A DNA stretch of 53,293 nucleotides from Candidatus Saccharimonadota bacterium. GTDB taxonomy: Bacteria > Patescibacteriota > Saccharimonadia > Saccharimonadales > Saccharimonadaceae. This document shows, piece by piece, positions 7,350 to 16,100 of this stretch. Each line of letters begins with the position of its first letter. Positions within the stretch are counted from its first letter, which is position 1. Under the pieces are notes generated by a model. The model was not told where the DNA came from and ran no database searches. It saw only the letters and a list, made by a program, of their open reading frames with translations. Position numbers and translations under genes: made by a program. The stretch lies in NCBI GenBank assembly GCA_017510985.1, contig JAFWLR010000008.1:1-53293 (forward strand), written 5' to 3'.

Positions 7350-7427
7350 GGTGGGATTAGCTCAGATGGTTAGAGCGTCTGATTGTGGTCCAGAAGGTCG
7401 TCGGTTCGATCCCGATATCCCACCCCA
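7350..7427 (+). tRNA. tRNA-His (GTG)
   Basis: Acceptor arms GTGGGAT (7351-7357) and ATCCCAC (7417-7423) pair. The anticodon GTG is at 7385-7387 in a TTGTGGT loop, and the T arm contains GGTTCGATCC. The extra G at 7350 opposite discriminator C (7424) is the identity signature of tRNA-His. CCA is encoded at 7425-7427. A TGATATAAT promoter box lies at 7321-7329. One A-C mismatch sits in the anticodon stem. Confidence 0.95.
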
Positions 7428-7434
7428 GATTTTC

Positions 7435-7509
7435 GCGGGTATAGTACAGTGGTTAGTATGCGAGTTTTCCAAACTCGAGATGAGAGTTCGATTCTCTCTA
7501 CCCGCACCA
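7435..7509 (+). tRNA. tRNA-Gly (TCC)
   Basis: Acceptor arms GCGGGTA and TACCCGC pair. The anticodon stem CGAGT/ACTCG encloses TTTCCAA, giving anticodon TCC at 7468-7470. The T arm GAGAG-TTCGATT-CTCTC is perfect, and CCA is encoded at 7507-7509. It lies 7 bases behind tRNA-His and is probably on the same transcript. Confidence 0.95.
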
Positions 7510-7516
7510 CTAACTT

Positions 7517-7595
7517 GGACTTTTCTTGTAAGAAAAGTCCGGTAAAAGAACTTAGTAATAAAATCCAGATAGAAATAAATTCCATCTGGATTTTT
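7517..7595 (+). repeat. Two-hairpin element E1, probable terminator of the tRNA operon
   Basis: Hairpin 1 is GGACTTTTCT/AGAAAAGTCC (7517-7540). A linker of the type GTAAAAGAACTTAGTAA follows. Hairpin 2 is ATCCAGAT/ATCTGGAT (7563-7591) with AAATTCC in its loop, then a T run. The same layout recurs at 10542, 11921 and 34530 with different stem sequences. Here hairpin 2 and its T run fit an intrinsic terminator for the tRNAs. Confidence 0.7.
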
Positions 7596-7650
7596 GATTA
7601 TGGTAAATTGCTGCGCAATTTGTAGAATATTTGTATTGATGATGCTATTA

Positions 7651-7679
7651 TTGACAATTTGGATGATGTGTGGTATAAT
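7651..7679 (+). promoter_or_regulatory. Promoter of the PQ-repeat protein gene
   Basis: TTGACA (7651-7656) and TATAAT (7674-7679) with a 17-base spacer form a near-perfect sigma-70 promoter. It gives a leader of about 45 bases ending in AAGGAG before the ATG at 7732. Confidence 0.85.
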
Positions 7680-7731
7680 GAAGATAGTAGTGTAGTTGTT
7701 TTTTGTTTTGAACCTCGAGGAAGGAGACGCT

Positions 7732-8241
7732 ATGGCTAGGATGAGGAACAAGACGAGAGGAAACCAGTGGGCGAAGAAAGGGGGAGTGTGCCCGCAGCCG
7801 GTGGATAATGCTGGTTTGGCTGAAGAATCAGTCGAGGAATCGGTTGAGGAGTCGGTGAGAGAAGATCCCGTGGAAGAGGCTTCTGCGGAGGAAGCGAAGG
7901 GCGAGCCGCAACCACAGCCACAGCCACAGCCGCAGCCGCAACCTCAGCCGCAATCTCAGCCGCAACCGCAGCCACAATCGCAGCCGCAATTTCGACCTCA
8001 GCCACAGCTGCAACCGCAGCCACAACCACAATCGTTTGTGGCATCGGGTTTGGGTGAGACAGGCCCGGGTGTGGCATATAAGTTCTGGTATTGCGATAAG
8101 TGGGAATACGTGCCGGACGCGTGGGCTGCGGCGCAGTTTGCACCCCGAAGATGGGAGATGGTGTACGTCTTCTGGGATAACGGGCGTGTAGATTGTGAAA
8201 TGACGTTTGAGGAATACAAAAAGTATTTCCTCCCAAAGTAA
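7732..8241 (+). CDS. Uncharacterised protein with Pro-Gln dipeptide repeat
   Basis: The start is the ATG at 7732, five bases after AAGGAG; an upstream in-frame ATG lacks a ribosome site. The 169-residue product has a short basic start (MARMRNKTRGNQWAKK), an acidic Glu/Val/Ser segment, and a PQPQ tract of about 40 residues. A compact Trp/Tyr-rich C-terminal domain of about 65 residues (YKFWYCDKWEYVPDAW to EEYKKYFLPK) follows. No signal peptide is visible. The C-terminal domain looks folded, with the PQ tract as a flexible spacer. I do not recognise a family. Base use is more GC-rich than in the neighbouring housekeeping genes. Confidence 0.75.
   Translation: MARMRNKTRGNQWAKKGGVCPQPVDNAGLAEESVEESVEESVREDPVEEASAEEAKGEPQPQPQPQPQPQPQPQSQPQPQPQSQPQFRPQPQLQPQPQPQSFVASGLGETGPGVAYKFWYCDKWEYVPDAWAAAQFAPRRWEMVYVFWDNGRVDCEMTFEEYKKYFLPK
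7909..8032 (+). repeat. Hexanucleotide CAGCCR/CAACCR repeat tract in the PQ protein
   Basis: The coding sequence of the PQ tract is a degenerate run of six-base units (CAGCCA, CAGCCG, CAACCG, CAATCG) with one FR interruption. Changes in unit number keep the frame, so the spacer length could vary between strains by slippage. Confidence 0.7.
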
Positions 8242-8262
8242 CGTCCATTAGCACTTTAGATT

Positions 8263-8293
8263 GAGCCTGACTATTTTGGTCGGGCTCTTTCTT
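8263..8293 (+). terminator. Intrinsic terminator after the PQ-repeat gene
   Basis: GAGCCTGAC (8263-8271) pairs with GTCGGGCTC (8279-8287) around a TATTTTG loop, followed by TTTCTT. Confidence 0.85.
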
Positions 8294-8368
8294 GCGTTTG
8301 CCCTGTTTGAAGGTAAGATTTAAGCGTAAGCATAAAATGGTAGATTTAGCAAAATAATGGTAAAAATA

Positions 8369-8397
8369 TTGACAAAAAAGCGAAAGTGTGATACAAT
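8369..8397 (+). promoter_or_regulatory. Promoter of the large membrane protein gene at 8536
   Basis: TTGACA (8369-8374) and TACAAT (8392-8397) are separated by 17 bases. The start near 8404 gives an unusually long leader of about 130 bases. Confidence 0.85.
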
Positions 8398-8403
8398 GTA
8401 GAT

Positions 8404-8520
8404 AGTCTGAGTTTTGCGTGTGTTAAGACAACGAAGGCCCTTAACAGCCAAATCATCTCAGGTTTCAATGTAAACCTGATTGCTATCTATTAACTACATT
8501 GTTGCTCCCCAGCATTACGA
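8404..8520 (+). promoter_or_regulatory. Long leader with two hairpins and a closing repeat
   Basis: Within the leader, TGTTAAG pairs with CTTAACA around the GGCC-containing segment at about 8419-8446, and CAGGTTT pairs with AAACCTG (8459-8478). A GATAG/CTATC closing pair, or at DNA level ACAATGTAGATAG against CTATCTATTAACTACATTGT, brackets both. The layout resembles a three-way junction, but I match it to no known riboswitch. Part of the closing repeat lies over the -10 box and would not be in the RNA. Confidence 0.4.
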
Positions 8521-8535
8521 TTGAAAGGAAATAAG

Positions 8536-10386
8536 ATGAACGTTTTAGTAGGCGTTATTCTCGGGGTTGCGACAATGTGGATTGCCGCAACCGCAATGTC
8601 CCTCGTGAACGGGGGGCAACTAATCGAAAAGACGGACACTGATGAGTTTGGTAACATCCGTTGGAAGCTTAACGGACCGAACCGGGCAATCGGTGACGAT
8701 TGGCCGCTAGCGGTGGCAGGGGGTGTGGTGGTTGCTGCCACTTACTTTCTGTCGAGGGCGGTGGTCTTTACGCCCGTGTCCGGCCTTGCTATCCTATTTA
8801 TGGTGTTTGCCATGGGTTGGATGGCGATAGTCACCGTGCACGGTGTGTGGGTTGCTAAAAAAGTTTCCCATGTACTGTGCATTGCTGGTACGGTAGCAAT
8901 GTTTTTTGTTGCTGCTGAATCGGCAGCTCTGGCCGTAGTGGACTCTTTTAGAGTTCGACTGGTTGGAGCGATCCCGATCGTCGCCATGATTGTGGCAATA
9001 GTGGCTCTTGTGGGTTGCTATTGTTATAATCGTATAACCCATCAAAGTGAGGCTCTTTGGAAAAAGAAGCTGACTTTGGGCAGTGGTGCGACCGTCGGGT
9101 TCGTCGGCGCGTTGCTGGCGGTTTTAGTGCTGGCAGGCGCTGTGGGCTGTAGTCAACAGACTCAAAGTCCAGGAACATCGTCAGGAGAAACTTCGCCGGC
9201 AGCGTCATCTCAGAATGTTGCTGTTTCAGCGGAGGATATCAACGCGGCAAAAACCACGTTCACCGTGTCGGCAGAAGAGATCAATCGGCTCATTCCTGAG
9301 AAGTTTAAAAACTTCTCGGATGATCCGAGCGACAACTCTCTTGCCGCTCGTGACAAAGAGCGTGTGGCGGCAGCCGGATTTTCCGACGCTTTGACTTTCC
9401 CTCTTTCGGGGAATACCGACGAGGAAAGGCTGAGTGATGTAGAGAAGGAAATCTTTACGAACTCAGTATACGGCGTGACGGTAGCCCGAGCTATGCGCGG
9501 AAAGAGAATCGGCGATCAGACGATCGGTGATCTCAATCCGTGGCTCGAGACGATGATCGCTAATGACGACGCTTATGGCGTGGCTTATTGGCGAGAATAT
9601 CGGGATGCCTCGAAGTCATCCATGCGGATGACGGATGAGTATCGCCAGAACGCGGCTGGCATCTGTGTGCTTCTGGAGCGTATGGAAAACCGAGGTATAC
9701 AGACTCGGACGACGGTTGAGAATTGGTGCTTAAACTGCGCTAGTCTCAATAACGACCGGAAGGGCGTGCTGGCTTCGTATCAGTACACCAAGGATGCCTT
9801 GGTGTTGGTATATACGGCGAAGAGCGGAGCGGTGCTGTTTGAAATGGGCTTCAATGTTCATGACAAGCGGCCGGAGTTCTTTGAAGACTCCAATGGTTCA
9901 AGCTCAAGCCCGGATAATCCGACACCGCCTGGTCCGACGCCTGGTCCGAATCCGCCTGGTCCGGAACCGACTCCGGAGTCTATGAAGGATCCGTCGCAGT
10001 TAATGGATCGTCAGGATTATACTAATCCTGGTGATAATACTGGTCCGGGTGAGAAGACGATCGACCCGAAAGATCCAAACCATAGCACGAAGGATCGACC
10101 AGATAACTCTACGTCTTACGATAATATTAGTGATTATCGTGAAGATATGGATTATCTGGCGGATGTGAACGAAGATCAGCGAGTGGAGGGTGACCCCAAC
10201 TCGCCGACGACGGAAACTCCTTCTGGCGATACGGTCGACAATAGCGGCAAGGCTGGCACCGGAAATGGCGGTGCTGATACGGCTACGCCGATAAATCAAC
10301 CAGCCGAAACGGCTGTGGGTGATAAAACCACCAATAACGAGAATAATGCGGCCACCAGATGGGGAGACGGTGAAGATCCGCAGTAA
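8536..10386 (+). CDS. Polytopic membrane protein with large extracellular, Pro-rich domain
   Basis: The start at ATG 8536 is chosen because AAGGAA lies 5 bases upstream. The 616-residue product has about six hydrophobic helices in its first 215 residues, among them VLVGVILGVATMWIAATA, WPLAVAGGVVVAATYFL and VGALLAVLVLAGAVGCS. A Ser/Thr-rich linker, a predicted soluble domain (about 230-450) and a disordered Pro/Gly/Asp/Asn tail (PGPTPGPNPPGPEP onward) follow. The VLAGAVGCSQQ segment looks like a lipobox but sits at the end of the last helix. I cannot name a family; the layout suggests an envelope protein displaying its C-terminal half outside. GC content and codon choice differ from the core genes. 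Confidence 0.8.
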   Translation: MNVLVGVILGVATMWIAATAMSLVNGGQLIEKTDTDEFGNIRWKLNGPNRAIGDDWPLAVAGGVVVAATYFLSRAVVFTPVSGLAILFMVFAMGWMAIVTVHGVWVAKKVSHVLCIAGTVAMFFVAAESAALAVVDSFRVRLVGAIPIVAMIVAIVALVGCYCYNRITHQSEALWKKKLTLGSGATVGFVGALLAVLVLAGAVGCSQQTQSPGTSSGETSPAASSQNVAVSAEDINAAKTTFTVSAEEINRLIPEKFKNFSDDPSDNSLAARDKERVAAAGFSDALTFPLSGNTDEERLSDVEKEIFTNSVYGVTVARAMRGKRIGDQTIGDLNPWLETMIANDDAYGVAYWREYRDASKSSMRMTDEYRQNAAGICVLLERMENRGIQTRTTVENWCLNCASLNNDRKGVLASYQYTKDALVLVYTAKSGAVLFEMGFNVHDKRPEFFEDSNGSSSSPDNPTPPGPTPGPNPPGPEPTPESMKDPSQLMDRQDYTNPGDNTGPGEKTIDPKDPNHSTKDRPDNSTSYDNISDYREDMDYLADVNEDQRVEGDPNSPTTETPSGDTVDNSGKAGTGNGGADTATPINQPAETAVGDKTTNNENNAATRWGDGEDPQ

Positions 10387-10408
10387 AACTCGGTAGATAG
10401 CAAAAACG

Positions 10409-10471
10409 GTGAGGTCTGGTGGGGGATCTAGTACTTTATTGGTCCCAGCGGTTTTACCGCTGGGCCTCACC
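10409..10471 (+). terminator. Branched stem structure after the membrane protein gene
   Basis: GGTGAGGTCT (10409-10418) pairs with GGGCCTCACC (10462-10471), enclosing a perfect hairpin CCCAGCGG/CCGCTGGG (10444-10464). There is no T run, so it may stabilise the 3' end or act as a weak terminator. Confidence 0.45.
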
Positions 10472-10541
10472 TAAGATTGAGATTTGAGATGATTTGGTTG
10501 TTTAGACGAAAATTAACAATTCGGCTGGCAAACAAAGGGCT

Positions 10542-10626
10542 TGAACTTTTTTAGTAAAGAAAAGTTCAGCAAAAGTAATCAGTAAGAAATTTGAAGCGGA
10601 AAGGAATTCCATTTCAAATTTGGATT
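10542..10626 (+). repeat. Two-hairpin element E2, upstream of surface protein
   Basis: Hairpin 1 is TGAACTTTT/AAAAGTTCA (10542-10568). The linker GCAAAAGTAATCAGTAAGAA follows, then hairpin 2, AAATTTGAA/TTCAAATTT, with GGAATTCC in the loop. The linker and loop motifs match E1, E3 and E4; the stem sequences do not. It ends about 25 bases before the ATG at 10650. Confidence 0.65.
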
Positions 10627-10649
10627 TTTATTTTAAAGAAAGGAATATT

Positions 10650-11924
10650 ATGAAAAATATTTATAAATCTGCTTTGGGTGTGACGACTGCGGCGGTAATC
10701 GCTGCGGCTTCGATGGCACCAGTAGCAGTGTATGCTTGGGGTGACAATACCGGTACTCGGGAAGGTCGTCCTAGCTATACGTTAGATCAAATTAATAAAG
10801 AACGGGTACTTGATAACAAGATTACCTTTAACTCAATTTCTAACCAAGACGTTTCGATTGGTGATGAAAAGAATTTCGTAGGTGCTAAGGTAGCAGGCAC
10901 TTATGCTGAGACTTGGAACTCTGATAGTATTAATGTGCAGGATGGTGGAACTTATACAATCCGGTTGTATGTTCACAATAACAACCCAAAGGGCACGGAT
11001 GCTATTGCTAAGGGTGTAAAAGCGACATTTAGTTTGCCGACTAATGTGGCTAAATCTCAGACGATTATAGGGTATTTGGATTCTTCCAATGCTACGCCTA
11101 CTCGGTATTGGGATGAGGTGACGCTAACTTCTGACCAGGATTTTTATTTGGAATATGTTGGTGGCTCGGCTGTGTATCATAATAAGATTGGCGATTTCTC
11201 GTTGTCTGATGATATTATCATCAACGGGGCTACACTTGGATATACTTCTATGAACGGTGAAATTCCGGGTTGTTATCAGTATGCTGGTGTAGTAACGATT
11301 GACGTGAAAGTTCACAAATCTGTGGGTGCAGAGCTTACTAAGAAGGTACGAATTAAAGGTACTAAAGAGTGGAGTGAATCAGTAAATGCCAAAATTGGTG
11401 ACGAAGTTGAGTATCAAATTAAGTATGTAAATTTATTAGCTGATCAGGTAAATAATGTGATGATTCGGGACATTTTGCCTACGAATGTAGAATATGTTCA
11501 GAACTCCACCTATTTATTTAATTCACAATACCAAGATGGTGTGCTTTTGAAAGACAATACCGTAACTACTTCTGGCATTAACATTGGTAGCTATACAGCT
11601 AAAGGTAATGCGTATGTGCGCTTTACTGGTAAGGTGGTAAACAAAACTCTAGCTTGTGGTGGTAACCAGTTGGTGAACTGGGCAAACGCTACAGTGAATG
11701 GTGCTGTTTATAAAGATGACGCATCGGTGATGGTGGATAGGGATGACGAAACTTGCCATATTAATCCGACGCCGACTCCTACCCCTACTCCAGATAATCC
11801 TGGTGGTAACACTCCTGGTACAATCGTAAGTACTGGGCCTGGTACCATCGTAATGGGAGCGGTAGGTGCAGGCGCTGTAGTAACTACGCTTGGTTACTAT
11901 ATTGCTAGCCGACGTGGATTCTAA
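10650..11924 (+). CDS. Secreted, membrane-anchored surface protein with DUF11-like domain
   Basis: The ATG at 10650 follows AAAGAAAGGAATATT. It opens a classic signal peptide (MKNIYKSALGVTTAAVIA, then cleavage after VYA). The mature part has an N-terminal domain beginning GDNTGTREGRPSYTLDQIN. A DUF11/conserved-repeat-like domain (about 230-365) follows, with the hallmark KIGDEVEYQIKYVN, then VMIRDILPTNVEYV. The C-terminus is a Pro-Thr linker (PTPTPTPTP), a Gly-rich stretch, one hydrophobic helix and the basic end ASRRGF. This is the layout of a sortase-independent membrane-anchored surface protein. It is bracketed by copies E2 and E3 of the two-hairpin element. Likely an adhesin or S-layer-like component; this is inference. 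Confidence 0.85.
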   Translation: MKNIYKSALGVTTAAVIAAASMAPVAVYAWGDNTGTREGRPSYTLDQINKERVLDNKITFNSISNQDVSIGDEKNFVGAKVAGTYAETWNSDSINVQDGGTYTIRLYVHNNNPKGTDAIAKGVKATFSLPTNVAKSQTIIGYLDSSNATPTRYWDEVTLTSDQDFYLEYVGGSAVYHNKIGDFSLSDDIIINGATLGYTSMNGEIPGCYQYAGVVTIDVKVHKSVGAELTKKVRIKGTKEWSESVNAKIGDEVEYQIKYVNLLADQVNNVMIRDILPTNVEYVQNSTYLFNSQYQDGVLLKDNTVTTSGINIGSYTAKGNAYVRFTGKVVNKTLACGGNQLVNWANATVNGAVYKDDASVMVDRDDETCHINPTPTPTPTPDNPGGNTPGTIVSTGPGTIVMGAVGAGAVVTTLGYYIASRRGF

Positions 11925-12002
11925 ACTTTGTTATAAGAAGAAAGTTTAGAATAAAGAACTTAGTTTAGGTTCCGAACTGGAAGTTAATTCTGGTTCGGAA
12001 TC
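11921..12002 (+). repeat. Two-hairpin element E3, overlapping the surface gene stop codon
   Basis: CTAAACTTTG (11921-11930, holding the TAA stop) pairs with AAAGTTTAG (11941-11949) across TTATAAGAAG. The linker AATAAAGAACTTAGTTTAG follows. Hairpin 2 is GTTCCGAAC/GGTTCGGAA with TTAATTC in the loop. Same family as E1, E2 and E4. Confidence 0.65.
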
Positions 12003-12037
12003 TGATTAAGATTAGTGGTGGGGGACCGCTTCACATT

Positions 12038-12074
12038 AAAAACGAACTAATAACACGCATTAGTTCGTTTTTTG
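12038..12074 (+). terminator. Intrinsic terminator after the DUF11-like surface gene
   Basis: AACGAACTAAT (12041-12051) pairs perfectly with ATTAGTTCGTT (12059-12069), followed by a T run. Confidence 0.9.
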
Positions 12075-12113
12075 TTGCGATTTTAATAATGGTTATGTTA
12101 TAATGGAAAATAT

Positions 12114-13112
12114 ATGAATCCGTCATACAATAATAGGGTGGGCTCGCAGGTGCAGGCTCCGATGCAACAGCCACAGTCACAACCGGTACCGATGTCGCAG
12201 TCACAACCGACACTGATGCCGCAGTCACAACCGGCACCGATGTCGCAGTCGATATCGCAGTCGCAACCGGCATCAATGCCACAACCGATGTCGGTACAGC
12301 AACCGATGATTGCTTCTGGTGCGGGGGATGTGGTTTTGTCGGGAGCAGGTATACCGAATAAAAAACCACGTAGAGGTTTAATTATAGCTTTGATAGTATT
12401 AGGAATTTTACTAGTGATAGCTGGTGGTGGAGTATTGTTGTGGCAAAATGGAGCGTTTAATAGGATGTTTGGCGGTACGCAGATGGTAGTAGGGAATTTG
12501 GAAGAGGCTTATAACTCTTATACGAATTATGTGTTATGGGGGACTGAGAGCGTAGAAAGACCTAGTTTGGAAGCAATTGAAGAGGCGCAGCCGTATTTTG
12601 AGAGTTTGGGCGATGAGGAAAAGGTAGCTTATGTGGAGAAGGCGGATGCCAAGTATGATCGTTTGCGAGAGAAGACGGAAGAATACGAAGGTGGTCTAAA
12701 TGCAAATATTGGGACTTTGAAGGCTTTTTTTGAAGATTATGTAAAAATCAATTTGACGGACGGGGATATTGTAGCGGCGTATATGAGCGACGGACAAGAG
12801 GGGGCGCAAAAGATAATCACAGATTACTATAAAGTGGATGAGGCGAAAGATTATTATTTGCAGGGGGTTTTGGCGGCAGAGAGGAGTTTGGCGATGACGA
12901 TACTAGATTTGACGGCAAAAGCGGATGCGGCAGGATGCTTAAAGAATGGAGAAATAGTGGAGGGATGTTATACGATGACGGGGGAAGAGTCGCAAAAATT
13001 TAGCGGGGATGTTTTGCTGGTAGAAGAAAAGAGAGTGGCTTTGCGCAGGCGGGCTATGGAAGTGTTAGAAATTGTTTATGGAAACTTATATGGCAGTGAG
13101 GTAGGAGTGTGA
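12114..13112 (+). CDS. Membrane protein with Gln/Pro/Met repeat N-terminus
   Basis: The ATG at 12114 lies 9 bases after TATAAT (12099-12104), giving an almost leaderless mRNA. Residues 1-65 are a low-complexity Gln/Pro/Ser/Met tract. A basic KKPRR and one membrane helix (LIIALIVLGILLVIAGGGVL, about 85-105) follow. The remaining 225 residues are an Asp/Glu-rich, mostly helical outer domain with two cysteines (CLKNGEIVEGC). The repeat tract is therefore cytoplasmic. It ends two bases before the start of the VirB6-like gene, so the two form an operon and may work together in the envelope. No family is recognised. Confidence 0.75.
   Translation: MNPSYNNRVGSQVQAPMQQPQSQPVPMSQSQPTLMPQSQPAPMSQSISQSQPASMPQPMSVQQPMIASGAGDVVLSGAGIPNKKPRRGLIIALIVLGILLVIAGGGVLLWQNGAFNRMFGGTQMVVGNLEEAYNSYTNYVLWGTESVERPSLEAIEEAQPYFESLGDEEKVAYVEKADAKYDRLREKTEEYEGGLNANIGTLKAFFEDYVKINLTDGDIVAAYMSDGQEGAQKIITDYYKVDEAKDYYLQGVLAAERSLAMTILDLTAKADAAGCLKNGEIVEGCYTMTGEESQKFSGDVLLVEEKRVALRRRAMEVLEIVYGNLYGSEVGV
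12190..12303 (+). repeat. 24-base coding repeat (MSQSQPxx units)
   Basis: Degenerate units of the form ATGTCGCAGTCACAACCGRC (eight residues, M-S/P-Q-S-Q-P-x-x) recur about four times, with one expanded copy. Copy-number change would keep the reading frame. Confidence 0.65.
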
Positions 13113-13114
13113 AA

Positions 13115-16100
13115 ATGAGATTAGGACGGAAAATTTGGGTGGTATTAGCACTTATCATGACTGGTATGTTGGGGGTATTAGGCACAAGTGTGGACGTGCA
13201 GGCTTTGGATAAGAATGAGATTTTGAAGAAGTGGGTATTCGTAGGATATATGGATTGTATAGGAAATGGACATATGAATACAACGCTGTCCAATATTAGC
13301 CCTCCGTCTAGTAGTGTAGCTGCGAGTGTGATGAAACAAGATGGTAGCAGGATATATTTACCGTCGTATAATTTTATATCTTCAGCTGGTAGTGAAAGTT
13401 TGAGTTGTTATGATATTTTTATGGGTTCTAGTGGAGTAGAGGGAGTAGCTAATCGTGTAGGGATAAATAAGAGCGTAACTTGGAGCGATACATCGGGGAC
13501 AAATGCTATTTTGGTAGATAAATTAGGTTATGATTTTCACCAGAATCAAAACGGGCGCAAATATTTCAATATTTCTGCAACTGGGAGTTGGCAATCGTGT
13601 ACTTTACAGGGTGTTTGTATGGGTGGTCTTCAGGAGTTACCAGTTACATCTGCGAGAGTGACGGCGAGATCTGATGGGGGGTATGATTTGGACACTCAAG
13701 ATTTAAATTCGATCCATTTGAATATAAGTAATAACGCGAAAAAGATGACAATCAGCTTAGGCTCGGGGTGTGTTTTTACTTCACAGAATAAACAGAACCC
13801 GTTTCCAATTACAGTGGATTTTGGAAATAATTTCGATGATTTTGTAAAAAATATTAACGTGGCGCTAGACGGTGTGTCTGTTTCTTATGAGTGCAATGAT
13901 GCTCAAGTGAGAAATAAGCGTTCGGTTACATTTGGAACGGAGGTAGCTAATGCTGGGGCGGAGGGGACGTATACTTATCCGATTGGCAGTGATGAGGCAG
14001 GTGCATATTTAAAGGATACGGTCAGAAAATTGTCTGGGGCGGATGCTTTTAAAGATTTGAATTTAGATATTAATCAACGATATGTGCTTTATCAATATTA
14101 TATTAATCAGGCTGGACGGGTGGATTGTGAGAATGCTCATGATGATGCAGTAAATTGGGTTGAAATCAAAAATTGGCGGGTTGATGGAGAGTTTAAAACA
14201 TGTTATGCGAATTTTAATAGGGAAGATCCGATGAATATTATGGTTTCGGATCTTACTACAAGTGACGGGTATTTATTAATCGCGGATCAAACTCCATTGG
14301 CGATGATAATTTCTTGGATGAATAGGGTAGATACGAGTAAATTGACAGATGTTGATGTAGTGACGGATGGGGGAGTGACGAGTGATAATGGTGTGGATCC
14401 GTGTTGGAATGCAGGGATAGAGTCGCAATCTTGGTTTTTGTGCCCAACTTTAAATAATTTAACATATACTGCTGGACCACTAGAGGGCATGATAGAAGAT
14501 TGGCTGGCGGTGGATCCGAATTTGTATGATTTTGATAGCCCAACTTATACAGTATGGGAGGTTATGCGGAATATTGCTAATACTGTAATGATTGTGTTCT
14601 TACTGGTGGTGATATTTTCACAGTTGACTGGGTACGGGATTGACAATTATGGGATCAAGAAGATGTTACCGAGGTTGCTGGTAATGGCGATTTTGATTAA
14701 TTTGAGCTTTGTGATTTGTGAAGTGGCGGTGGACTTGTCTAATATTTTGGGTTCGGCATTAAGGGATATGTTTGGGTCGATCGGGGAGGGTTTGTTGAAT
14801 AGTCGTAATATGGAAAGCTATTTGGAGGAATTTATTGGCACAGTGGTGACATGGCTTTTGGTGGCGGCAACTGCGGGCGGGGCAGTGTCGGGGACGGTTT
14901 TGACAATAGTTGGAGTGAGTGGGGATGGGGTGATGGTGGCAGTGGTGTTGATTTTGGCGTTAGTGGTGGTGTTGGCAGCGTTGTTGTTATTCTTCGTGAT
15001 GCTAGGGGCAAGGATGATTATCGTAATTGGTTGTGTGGCGGTGGCACCGATAGCGTTTGCGTTGTTTATATTGCCAAATACGCAAAACTGGTTTAAGAGA
15101 TGGTGGAGTTTGTTTAAAGCAGGTTTGATCATTTTCCCGATTTGTGGGGCAGTTGCCGGAGTAAGTGTATTAATAAAAGGAATAGTATTAAGTACTGATG
15201 AGATACAAATGTGGATGTTGGTAGTAGCTTTAATTGCGCCGTTTTTGCCGTTCTTCTTGCTACCGACATTATTGAAAGAAACAATCGCTGGACTAGGGAA
15301 GATTGGTGGAGCTTTGACGTCGATGGGCGAAAGATTTACTGGTGGAGTGAGAGGAGTATCGGATGCAGTGAGGGGATCTAATCGGTATCAGGAGGCGGCG
15401 CAGTACGGGAAGGACTTGACGGCGGCGGAGAGAGCGAGGAGGGTGCAGCAAGGTTTGAGGGGGAGAGTTCAAAATGGTAACGCAAGTGAACGTGAGATGC
15501 GACGGTATGCACAGGCGGCGCATAGAATATCGACATATGAGAGTGGTAGAGAAAAAATGTATGGAGAGATTTTTGATAGAAATAACAGAAGTGATAATGA
15601 GCAAGAGTTTATAAAATCCTTGACTAGTAATGATGCTGAGCGATCTTCGGCGGCTCTTAGTGCATTATTGGCGCAAGGTGGAATAGATGAGGCTCTGAAG
15701 GCAGCAAGTGGTGCGAATTGGAATACTATGGATACTAATGTAAAGAATAGATTATTGCAGACTATGGCGGCGTCAAACGTGGATGCTTTTAAATCGTTTT
15801 CAAAATATAAGCAGACTGGTGGAGCAGCAGGGTTTCAAGAGTGGGCTGACGGGTCGTATGTTGGTCCAGAGCAAGCAGGCGTGAAAGACAGAACTTATGC
15901 TCAGCATTTGGCAGAAAATGGTGTTCACGCGCTTGATAATTATAGTAAAGACGAAATGAATTTTGTTGGTCAAAATGCAGCTGCTATTGGAGGCGAGCTG
16001 GGCAGTAAATTTAGTACCATGTTAAGTAGCGCAACAGTGAATTCTAAGGATGCTAAAGCTCAAACTGTTGCAGAAAATACAATTGCTAATGGTATAGCTT

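Noticed and set aside
7350-7509. tRNA genes as an integration site
   Set aside because: No second copy of either tRNA 3' end was found in the window.
7736-8254. Minus-strand Ala/Val-rich ORF opposite the PQ-repeat gene
   Set aside because: It is produced by the complementary hexanucleotide repeat and has no start signals.
8404-8520. Purine or other known riboswitch
   Set aside because: The three-way layout is similar but the conserved junction bases are absent and the closing stem overlaps the promoter.
10000-10470. 156-residue minus-strand ORF
   Set aside because: It is a frame shadow of the Pro/Asp-rich tail of the plus-strand membrane protein, with no ribosome site or promoter.
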